Shown here piece after piece: positions 35,101 to 47,400 of a DNA stretch of 64,000 nt. Position 1 is the first letter of the stretch. Each line of letters starts with the position of its first letter. The stretch is from Aurelia coerulea (lineage: Eukaryota; Cnidaria; Scyphozoa; Semaeostomeae; Ulmaridae), in assembly GCA_039566865.1 (NCBI GenBank), contig CM076949.1, positions 11,447,501 through 11,511,500 on the forward strand, given 5' to 3'. The position numbers and the translations under genes were made by a program. The notes under the pieces were generated by a model. The model made no database searches, was not told the origin of the DNA, and worked only from the letters and a program-made list of their open reading frames with translations.

Positions 35101-36510
35101 TCTTTAGTCTCATTTTAGCTTTACTACATAAACAAACATCGATTAATAAAATGGTTATTTTCTTAAAGAAAGCAATATATAAACACAAAAAGTGTGCATT
35201 AACGTACTTGAGTAGCTAAAATTCATATTATAAAAAGTATTGCACTCATCTGCCTTTGAAACTTTAGTTCTTCCAGTAACTTCTATTATAGCACTATATT
35301 AGTGCTGCAGCAACCGTTCTTAGAAACATTACAATAGCCATTAGTTTTTTCTTTAGTCTCATTCTAGCTTTACTGCATAAACAAATATCGATTAATAAAA
35401 TGGTTATTTTCTCAAAGAAAACAATATATAAGCACAAAAAGTGTGCATTAACGTACTTGGGTAGCTACAATTCATATTATGAAAAGGATTGCCCTCATCG
35501 GCCTTTAAAACTTAAGTTCTGCCAGTAACTTCTATTATAGCACTATATTAGTGCTGCAGCAACCGTTCTTAGAAACATTACCATAGCCATTAGTTTTTTC
35601 TTTAGTCTCATTCTAGCTTGACTGCATAAACAAACATCGACTAATTAATTGTTTATTTTCTTAAAGAAAACGAAATATAAACACAAAGAGTTTGGATTAA
35701 CGTACTTTAGTAGATACAATATCTATTATAAAGAGTATTGCACTCATCGGCCTTTAAAACTTTAGTTCTGCCAGTAACTTCTATTAAAGCACTATATTAG
35801 TGCTGCAGCAACCGTACTTGGAAACATTACTATAGCAATTAGTTTTTTCTTTTGTCTCATTTTAGCTTGACTGCATAAACAAACATCGATTAATAAAATC
35901 GTTATTTTCTCAAAGAAAACAAAATATAAACACAAAAAGTGTGGATTAACGTACTTTAGTGGCTACAATATATATTATAAGGAGTTTAAAACTTTAGTTC
36001 TACCAGTAACTTCTTTTATAGCATTATATTAGTGCTGCAGCAATCATTCTTGGAAACATTACTATAGACATTAGTTTTTTTCTTTAGTCTCGTTTTAGCT
36101 TTACTGCATAAACAAACTTTGATTACTTAAATGTTTACTTTCTCAAAGAAAACAAAAAATAAAAACAAAAAGTGTGGATTAACGTACTTTAAGAGCTACA
36201 ACTTATATTATAAAAAGGATTGCACTCATCGTTCTTTAAAACTTTAGTTCTACCAGTAACTTCTTTAATAGCACTCTTTTAGTGCTGCAGCAACCCTTCT
36301 TCGAACATTACTATAGCCATTGATTTTTCTTTAGTCTTATTTTAGCTTTATTACATAAACAAACATCGACTAATTAACTGTTTATTTTCTCAAAGAAAAC
36401 AGAATATAAACACAAAATTTGTGGATTAACGTAATTTAGTAGCTACAATAAAGATTATAAAGAATATTGCACTCATCGGCCTAAAAAACTTTAGTTCTGC
36501 CAGTAACTTC
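32101..36510 (+). repeat. 2.22-kb tandem higher-order duplication (nine monomers)
   Basis: Copies begin near 32101 and 34321 at a constant 2220-bp offset. Shared private variants include ATTGTTCATTTTCTTAAAG, GGTCTGCGAG, and TTGGGTAGCT with GGATTGCCCTC. Few substitutions separate the copies. One is at 36205-36250, where copy 2 reads AAAAAGGATTGCACTC with AGTTCTACCAG while copy 1 has AAAAACTAATACACTC with CGTTCGGCCAG, so part of a monomer was replaced, perhaps by conversion. Confidence 0.88.
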
Positions 36511-36974
36511 TTTAATAGCACTCTTTTAGTGCTGCAGCAACCGTTCTTCGAACATTACTATAGCCATTGATTTTTCTTTAGTCTCATTCTAGCTTTACTG
36601 TATAAACAAATATCGATTAATAAAATGGTTATTTTCTCAAAGAAAACAATATATAAACACAAAAAGTGTGCATTAACGTACTTGAGTAGCTACAATTCAT
36701 ATTATAAAAAGGATTGCCCTCATCGGCCTTTAAAACTTAAGTTCTGCCAGTAACTTCTATTATAGCACTATATTAGTGCTGCAGCAACCGTTCTTAGAAA
36801 CATTACTATAGCCATTAGTTTTTTCTTTAGTCTCATTCTAGCTTCGCTGCATAACAACCATCGACTAATTAATTGTTTATTTTCTTAAAGAAAACGAAAA
36901 AAAAAAAAAGTGTGGATTAACGTACTTTAGTAGCTACAATATCTATTATAAAGAGTATTGCACTCATCGGCCTT

Positions 36975-39900
36975 TAAAACTTTAGTTCTACCAGTAACTT
37001 CTTTTATAGCATTATATTAGTGCTGCAGCAATCATTCTTGGAAACATTACTATAGACATTAGTTTTTTTCTTTAGTCTCGTTTTAGCTTTACTGCATAAA
37101 CAAACTTTGATTACTTAAATGTTTACTTTCTCAAAGAAAACAAAATATAAAAACAAAAAGTGTGGATTAACGTACTTTTAGAGCTACAACTTATATTATA
37201 AAAACTAATACACTCATCGTTCTTTAAAACTTTCGTTCGTCCAGTAACTTCTTTAATAGCACTCTTTTAGTGCTGCAGCAACCCTTCTTCGAACATTACT
37301 ATAGCCATTGATTTTTCTTTAGTCTTATTTTAGCTTTATTACATAAACAAACATCGACTAATTAACTGTTTATTTTCTCAAAGAAAACAGAATAAAAACA
37401 CAAAATTTGTGGATTAACGTAATTTAGTAGCTACAATAAAGATTATAAAGAATATTGCACTCATCGGCCTAAAAAACTTTAGTTCTGCCAGTAACTTCTA
37501 TTATAGCACTATATTAGTGCTACAGCAACCATTCTTGGAAACATTACTATAGCCATTAGTTTTTTTCTTTAGCTTCATTTTTGCTTTACTGCATCAACAA
37601 ACATCGATTAATAAAATTGTTATTTTTTAAAAGAAAACAAAATATAAACACAAAAAGTGTGCATTGACGTACTTGAGTAGCTACAATTCATATTATAAAG
37701 AGTATTGCACTCATTGGCCTTTAAAACTTTAGTTCTGCGAGTAACTTCTATTATAGCACTATATTAGTGCTGCAGCAACGATTCTTGGATAAATTATTAT
37801 AGACATTAGTTTTTTCTTTAGTCTCATTTTAGCTTTACTGCTTAACAACCATCGGCTAATTAATTGTTTCTTTTCTTAAAGAAAACAAAATATATTATAA
37901 AGAGTATTGCATTCATCGGCCTTTAAAACATTAGTTCTGCCAGTAACTTCTATTATAGCACTATATTAGTGCTGCAGCAACCATTCTTGGAAACATTACT
38001 ATAGCCATTAGTTTTTTTCTTTAGCTTCATTTTTGCTTTGCTGCATCAACAAACATCGATTAATTAAATGGTTATTTTTTAAAAGAAAACAAAATATAAA
38101 CACAAAAAGTGTGCATTAACGTACTTTAGTAGCTACAATTCATATTATAAAAAGTATTGCACTCATCGGCCTTTAAAACTTTAGTTTTGCCAGTAACTTT
38201 TTTTATAGCACTATATTAGTGCTGCAGCAACCGTTCTTGCAAACATTACTATGACCATTAGTTTTTTCTTTAGTCTCGCTTTAGCTTTACTGCATAAACA
38301 AACATTGATTACTTAAATGTTTATTTTATCAAAGAAAACAACAAATAAACACAAAAAGTGTGGATTAACGTACTACAACTTATATTATAATCTATTGCAC
38401 TCATCGTTCTTTAAAACTTTCGTTCGGCCAATAACTTCTATTATAGCACTATATTAGTGCTGCAGCAACCCTTCTACGAACAATACTATAGCGAATTGAT
38501 TTTTCTTTAGTCTCATTTTAGCTTTATTACATAAACAAACATCGACTAATTAACTGTTTATTTTCCCAAAGAAAACAGAATATAAACACACAAACTAAGG
38601 ATTAACGTAACTTAGTAGATAGAATTTATATTAGAAAGCGTATTGCACTCATCGTTCTTTAAAACTTTAGTTCTACCAGTAACTTCTTTTATAGCATTAT
38701 ATTAGTGCTGCAGCAATCATTCTTGGAAACATTACTATAGACATTAGTTTTTTTTCTTTAGTTTTGTTATAGCTTTACTGCATAAACAAACTTTGATTAC
38801 TTAAATGTTTATTTTCTCAAAGAAAACAAAATATAAAAACAAAAAGTGTGGATTAACGTTCTTTAGTAGCTACAATATATATTCTAAAGAGCATCGACCT
38901 TTAAAACTTTAGCTCTGCGAGTAACTTCTATTTTAGCACTATATTAGTGGTGCAGCAACGATTCTTTGATAAATAATTATAGATATTGGTTTTTTCTTTA
39001 GTCTCATTTTAGCTTTACTGCATAACAACCATCGACCAATTAGTTGTTTATTTTCTTAAAGAAAACAAAATATAAACACAAAAAGTGTGCATTAACGTAC
39101 TTGAGTAGCTACAATTCATATTATAAAAAGTATTAAACTCATCGGCCTTTAAAACTTTAGTTCTGCCAGTAACTACTATTTTAGCACTATATTCGTGGTG
39201 CAGCAACGATTCTTTGATAAATAATTATAGATATTAGTTTTTTCTTTAGTCTCATTTTAGCTTTACTGCATAACAACCATCGACTAATTAATTGTTTATT
39301 TTCTTAAATAAAACAAAATATAAACACAAAAAGTGTGGATTAACGTACTTGAGTAGCTACAATTCATATTATAAAAAGTATTGCACTCATCGGCCTTTAA
39401 AACTTTAGTTCTGCCAGTAACTTCTATTATAGCACTATATTAGTGCTGCAGCAACCGTTCTTGCAAACATTACTATAGCCATTAGTTTTTTCTTTAGTCT
39501 CATTTTAGCTTTACTGCATAAACAAACATCGATTAATAAAATGGTTATTTTCTTAAAGAAAGCAATATATAAACACAAAAAGTGTGCATTAACGTACTTG
39601 GGTAGCTACAATTCATATTATGAAAAGGATTGCCCTCATCGACCTTTAAAACTTAATTTCTGCCAGTAACTTCTATTATAGCACTATATTAGTGCTGCAG
39701 CAACCGTTCTTAGAAACATTACTATAGCCATTAGTTTTTTCTTTAGTCTCATTCTAGCTTTACTGCATAAACAAACATCGACTAATTAATTGTTTATTTT
39801 CTTAAAGAAAACAAAATATAAACACAAAAAGTGTGGATTAACGTACTTTAGTAGCTACAATATCTATTATAAAGAGTATTGCACTCATCGGCCTTTAAAA

Positions 39901-41430
39901 CTTTAGTTCTGCCAGTAACTTCTATTAAAGCACTATATTAGTGCTGCAGCAACCGTACTTGGAGACATTACTATAGCAACTAGTTTTTTCTTTTGTCTCA
40001 TTTTAGCTTTACTGCATAAACAAACATCGATTAATAAAATCGTTATTTTCTCAAAGAAAACAAAATATAAACACAAAAAGTGTGGATTAACGTACTTTAG
40101 TGGCTACAATATATATTATAAGGAGTTTAAAACTTTAGTTCTACCAGTAACTTCTTTTATAGCATTATATTAGTACTGCAGCAATATTTCTTGGAAACAT
40201 TACTATAGACATTAGTTTTTTTCTTTAGTCTCGTTTTAGCTTTACTGCATAAACAAACTTTGATTACTTAAATGTTTACTTTCTCAAAGAAAACAAAATA
40301 TAAAAACAAAAAGTGTGGATTAACGTACTTTTAGAGCTACAACTTATATTATAAAAACTAATACACTCATCGTTCTTTAAAACTTTCGTTCGGCCAGTAA
40401 CTTCTTTAATAGCACTCTTTTAGTGCAGCAGCAACCCTTCTTCGAACATTACTATAGCTATTGATTTTTCTTTAGTCTTATTTTAGCTTTATTACATAAA
40501 CAAACATCGACTAATTAACTGTTTATTTTCTCAAAGAAAACAGAATATAAACACAAAATTTGTGGATTAACGTAATTTAGTAGCTACAATAAAGATTATA
40601 AAGAATATTGCACTCATCGGCCTAAAAAACTTTAGTTCTGCCAGTAACTTCTATTATAGCACTATATTAGTGCTACAGCAACCATTCTTGGAAACATTAC
40701 TATAGCCATTAGTTTTTTTCTTTAGCTTCATTTTTGCTTTACTGCATCAACAAACATCGATTAATAAAATTGTTATTTTTTAAAAGAAAACAAAATATAA
40801 ACACAAAAAGTGTGCATTGACGTACTTGAGTAGCTACAATTCATATTATAAAGAGTATTGCACTCATTGGCCTTTAAAACTTTAGTTCTGCGAGTAACTT
40901 CTATTATAGCACTATATTAGTGCTGCAGCAACGATTCTTGGATAAATTATTATAGACATTAGTTTTTTCTTTAGTCTCATTTTAGCTTTACTGCTTAACA
41001 ACCATCGGCTAATTAATTGTTTCTTTTCTTAAAGAAAACAAAATATATTATAAAGAGTATTGCATTCATCGGCCTTTAAAACATTAGTTCTGCCAGTAAC
41101 TTCTATTATAGCACTATATTAGTGCTGCAGCAACCATTCTTGGAAACATTACTATAGCCATTAGTTTTTTTCTTTAGCTTCATTTTTGCTTTGCTGCATC
41201 AACAAACATCGATTAATTAAATGGTTATTTTTTAAAAGAAAACAAAATATAAACACAAAAAGTGTGCATTAACGTACTTTAGTAGCTACAATTCATATTA
41301 TAAAAAGTATTGCACTCATCGGCCTTTAAAACTTTAGTTTTGCCAGTAACTTTTTTTATAGCACTATATTAGTGCTGCAGCAACCGTTCTTGCAAACATT
41401 ACTATGACCATTAGTTTTTTCTTTAGTCTC
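36975..41430 (+). repeat. Repeated ~1.3-kb block at a 3.15-kb offset
   Basis: About 36975-38278 matches about 40128-41431 at an offset of 3153 (TATAGAC at 37051 and 40204; AGACATT at 37801 and 40954). It includes the short monomer with the ~46-bp internal deletion and the variant ATGACCATTAG. After 38278 the first copy switches to a different monomer type (TAGTCTCGCTTTAG). Confidence 0.75.
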
Positions 41431-44400
41431 ATTTTAACTTTACTGCATAAACAAACATCGATTAATAAAATGGTTATTTTCTTAAAGAAAGCAAAATATA
41501 AACACGAAAAGTGTGCATTAACGTACTTGAGTAGCTACAATTCATATTATAAAAAGTAGTGCACTCATCGGCCTTTTAAACTTTAGCTCTGCCAGTAACT
41601 ACTATTTTAGCACTAAAGTTCTTTAAAACTTTAGTTCTACCAGTAACTTCTTTTATAGCATTATATTAGTGCTGCAGCAATCATTCTTGGAAACATTACT
41701 ATAGACATTAGTTTTTTTTCTTTAGTTTTGTTTTAGCTTTACTGCATAAACAAACTTTGATTACTTAAATGTTTATTTTCTCAAAGAAAACAAAATATAA
41801 AAACAAAAAGTGTGGATTAACGTTCTTTAGTAGCTACAATATATATTCTAAAGAGTATTGCACTCATCGGCCTTTAAAACTTTAGTTCTGCGAGTAACTT
41901 CTATTTTAGCACTATATTAGTGCTGCAGCAACCATTCTTAGAAACATTACTATAGCCATTAGTTTTTTTCTTTAGTCTCATTTTTGCTTTACTGCATCAA
42001 CAAACATCGATTAATAAAATGGTTATTTTCAAAAAGAAAACAAAATATAAACACAAAAAGTGTGCATTAACGTACTTGAGTAGCTACAATTCATATTATA
42101 AAAAGTATTGCACTCATCGGCCTTTAAAACTTTAGTTCTGCCAGTAACTTCTATTATAGCACTATATTAGTGCTGCAGCAACCATTCTTGGAAACATTAC
42201 TATAGACATCAGTTTTTTCTATAGTCTCGTTTTAGCTTTACTGCATAAACAAACATTGATTACTTAAATGTTTATTTTATCAAAGAAAACAACAATTAAA
42301 CAAAAAAGTGTGGATTAACGTACTTTAAGATTTACAACTTATATTATAAAAACTAATACACTCATCGCTCTTTAAAACTTTCGTTCGGCCAGTAACTTCT
42401 AGTATAGCACTATATTAGTGCTGCAGCAACCCTTCTTTGAACATTACTATAGCCATTGATTTATCTTTAGTCTTAATTTTAGCTTTATTACATAAACAAA
42501 CATCGACTAATTAACTGTTTATTTTCTAAAAGAAAATAGAATATAAACACAAAATTTGTGGTTTAACGTATTTTAGTAGCTACAATATATATTATAAAGA
42601 GTATTGCACTCGTTGTCCTTTAAAACTTTAGTTCTACCATTAAATTCTTCTATAGCACTATATTAGTGCTGCAGCAACCCTTCTTGGAACAATACTCTAG
42701 ACATTAGTTTTTTCTTTAGTCTCATTTTAGCTTTACTGCAAAACAACCATCGACTAATTAATTGTTTGTTTTCTTAAAGAAAACAAAATATAAACGCAAA
42801 AAGTGTGCATTAACGTACTTTAGTAGCTACAATATATATTATAAAGAGTATTGCACTCATCGGCCTTTAAAACTTTAGTTCTGCCAGTAACTTCTATTAT
42901 AGCACTATATTAGTGCTGTAGCAACCGTTCTTGGAAACATTATTATAGCCATTATTTTTTCTCTAGTCTCATTTTAGCTTTACTGCATAAACAAACATCG
43001 ATTAATAAAATGGTTATTTTTTAAAGGAAAACAAAATATAAACACAAAAAGTGTACATTAACGTACTTGAGTAGCTACAGTTCATATTATAAAGACTATT
43101 GCACTCATTAGCATTTAAAACTTTAGTTCTGCCAGTAACTTCTAGTATAGCACTATATTAGTGCTGCAGCAACGATTCTTGGATAAATTATTATAGATAT
43201 TGGTTTTTTTTTAGTCTCATTTTAGCTTTGCTGCATAACAACCATCGACTAATTAATCGTTTATTTTCTTAAAGAAAACAAAATATAAACAAACAAAGTG
43301 TGGATTAACGTACTTTAGTAGCTACAATATATATTATAAAGAGTATTGCACTCATCGGCCTTTAAAACTTTTTGTTCTGCCAGTAACTTCTATTAAAGCA
43401 CTATATTAGTGCTGTAGCAACTGTACTTGGAAACATTACTATAGCCATTAGTTTTTTCTTTAGTCTCATTTCAGCTTTACTGCATAAACAAACATCGATT
43501 AATAAAATGGTTATTTTTTAAAAGAAAACAAAATATAAACACAAAAAGTGTACATTAACGTACTTGAGTAGCTACAGTTCATATTATAAAGACTATTGCA
43601 CTCATTGGCATTTAAAACTTTAGTTCTGCCAGTAACTTCTAGTATAGCACTATATTAGTGCTGCAGCAACGATTCTTGGATAAATTATTATAGATATTGG
43701 TTTTTTTTTAGTCTCATTTTAGCTTGACTGCATAAACAAACATCGATTTATAAAATGGTTATTTTCTCAAAGAAAACAAAATATAAACACAAAAAGTGTG
43801 CATTAACGTACTTGAGTAGCTACAATTCATATTATAAAAAGTATTGCACTCATCGGCCTTTAAAACTTTAGTTCTGCCAGTAACTTCTATTATAGCACTA
43901 TATTAGTGCTGCAGCAACCGTTCTTGGAAACATTACTATAGCCATTAGTGTTTTCTTTAGTCTGATTTTAGCTTTACTGCATAAACAAACATCGATTAAT
44001 AAAATGGTTATTTTTTAAAAGAAAACAAAATATAAACACAAAAAGTGTACATTAACGTACTTGAGTAGCTACAGTTCATATTATAAAGACTATTGCACTC
44101 ATTGGCATTTAAAACTTTAGTTCTGCCAGTAACTTCTAGTATAGCACAATATTAGTGCTGCAGCAACGATTCTTGGATAAATTATTATAGATATTGGTTT
44201 TTTTTAGTCTCATTTTAGCTTTGCTGCATAACAACCATCGACTAATTGATTGTTTATTTTCTTAAAGAAAACAAAATATAAACAAACAAAGTGTGGATTA
44301 ACGTACTTTAGTAGCTACAATTCATATTATAAAAAGTATTGCACTCATCGGCCTTTAAAACTTTAGTTCTGCCAGTAACTTCTATTATAGCACTATATTA

Positions 44401-47400
44401 GTGCTGTAGCAACCATACTTGGAAACATTACTATAGCCATTAGTTTTTTCTTTAGTCTCATTTCAGCTTTACTGCATAAACAAACATCGATTAATAAAAT
44501 GGTTATTTTCTCAAAGAAAACAAAATTTAAACACAAAAAGTGTGCATTAACGTACTTGAGTAGCTACAATTCATATTATAAAAAGTATTGCACTCATCGG
44601 CCTTTAATACTTTAGTTCTGTAAGTAACTTCTTTTTTTGCACTATATTAGTGCTGCAGCAATGATTCTTGGATAAATTATTATATATTTTAGTTTTTCTT
44701 TAGTCTCATTTTAGCTTTGCTGCATTAACAAACATCGATTTATAAAATGGTTATTTTCTCAAAGAAAATAAAATATAAACACAAAAAGTGTGCATTAACG
44801 TACTTGAAGAGCTACAATTCATATTATAAAAAGTATTGCACTCATCGGCCTTTAAAACTTAAGTTCTGCCAGTAACTTCTATTATAGCACTATATTAGTG
44901 CTGCAGCAACCATTCTTGGAAACATTACTATAGCCATTAGTTTTTTCTTTAGTCTCGCTTTAGCTTTACTGCATAAACAAACATTGATTACTTAAATGTT
45001 TATTTTATCAAAGAAAACAACAAATAAACACAAAAAGTGTGGATTAACGTACTACAACTTATATTATAATCTATTGCACTCATCGTTCTTTAAAACTTTC
45101 GTTCGGCCAATAACTTCTTTTATAGCACTCTTTTAGTGCTGCAGCAACCCTTCTTCGAACAATACTATAGCCATTGATTTTTCTTTAGTCTCAATTTAGC
45201 TTTATTACATAAACAAACATCGACTAATTAACTGTTTATTTTCCCAAAGAAAACAGAATATAAACACACAAACTGTGGATTAACGTAACTTAGTAGATAC
45301 AATTTATATTAGAAAGCGTATTGCACTCATCGTTCTTTAAAACTTTAGTTCTACCAGTAACTTCTTTTATAGCATTATATTAGTGCTGCAGCAATCATTC
45401 TTGGAAACATTACTATAGACATTAGTTTTTTTTTCTTTAGTTTTGTTATAGCTTTACTGCATAAACAAACTTTGATTACTTAAATGTTTATTTTCTCAAA
45501 GAAAACAACAAATAAACAAAAAAGTGTGGATTAACGTACTTTAAGATTTACAACTTATATTATAAAAACTAATACACTCATCGCTCTTTAAAACTTTCGT
45601 TCGGCCAGTAACTTCTTTAATAGCACTCTATTAGTGCTGCAGCAACCCTTCTTTGAACATTACTATAGCCATTGATTTATCTTTAGTCTTATTTTAGCTT
45701 TATTACATAAACAAACATCGACTAATTAACTGTTTATTTTCTAAAAGAAAACAGAATATAAACACAAAATTTGTGGATTAACGTAATTTAGTAGCTACAA
45801 TAAAGATTATAAAGAATATTGCACTCATCGGCCTAAAAAACTTTAGTTCTGCCAGTAACTTCTATTATAGCACTATATTAGTGCTGCAGCAACGATTCTT
45901 GGAAACATTACTATAGCCATTAGTTTTTTTCTTTAGCTTCATTTTTGCTTTACTGCATCAACTAACATCGATTAATAAATGTGTTATTTTTTAAAAGAAA
46001 ACAAAATATAAACACAAAAAGTGTGCATTGACGTACTTGAGTAGCTACAATTCATATTATAAAGAGTGTTGCACTCATTGGCCTTTAAAACTTTAGTTCT
46101 GCGAGTAACTTCTATTATAGCACTATATTAGTGCTGCAGCAACGATTCTTGGATAAATTATTATAGCCATTAGTTTTTTCTTTAGTCTCATTTCAGCTTT
46201 ACTGCATCAACAAACATCGATTAATTAATTGTTTATTTTCTTAAAGAAATCAAAATATATTATAAGGAGTATTGCATTCATCGGCCTTTAAAACTTTAGA
46301 TCTGCCAGTAACTTCTATTATAGCACTATATTAGTGCTGCAGCAACCATTTTTGGATAAATTATTATATACATTAGTTTTTCTTTAGTCTCATTTTAGCT
46401 TTACTGCATAAACAAACATCGATTTATAAAATGGTTATTTTCTCAACGAAAACAAAATATAGACACAAAAAGTGTGCATTAACGTACTTGAGTAGCTACA
46501 AGTCATATTATAAAAAGTATTGCACTCAATTTTCTTTAAAACTTTAGTTCTACCAGTAAATTCTTCTATAGCGCTATATTAGTGCTGCAGCGACCCTTCT
46601 TGGAACAATACTATAGAGATTAGTTTTTTCTTTAGTCTCATTTTAGCTTTAGTGCATACACAAATTTGTATTAATTAAATGTATATATTCTCAAAGAAAA
46701 CAAAATATAAACATAAAAAGTGTGGATTAACGTACTTTAGTAGCTACAATTTATATTATAAAGAGTATTGCACTCATCGGCCTTTAAAACATTCGTTCTG
46801 CCAGTAACTTCTATTATAGCACTATATTAGTGATGCAGCAACGATTCTTGGATAAATTATTATATACATTAGTTTTTCTGTAGTCTCATTTTAGCTTTAC
46901 TGCATAAACAAACATCGATTTATAAAATGGTTATTTTCTCAAAGAAAACAAAATATAAACGCAAAAAGTGTGCATTAACGTACTTGAGTAGCTACAATTC
47001 ATATTATAAAAAGTATTGCACTCATCGGCCTTTAAAACTTTAGTTCTGCCAGTAACTTCTTTTTTTTGCAATATATTAGTGCTGCAGCAACGATTCTTGG
47101 ATAAATTATTATATACATTATTTTTTCTTTAGTCTCATTTTAGCTTTACTGCATAAACAATCATTGATTACTTAAATGTTTAATTTATCAAAGAAAACAA
47201 CAAATAAACACAAAAAGTGTGGATTAACGTACTAAAACTTATATTATAAAAACTATTGCACTCATCGTTCTTTAAAACTTTCGTTCGGCCAGTAACTTCT
47301 TTAATGGCACTCTTTTAGTGCTGCAGCAACCCTTCTTCGAACAATACTATAGCCATTGATTTTTCTTTAGTCTCATTTTAGCTTTATTACATAAACAAAC

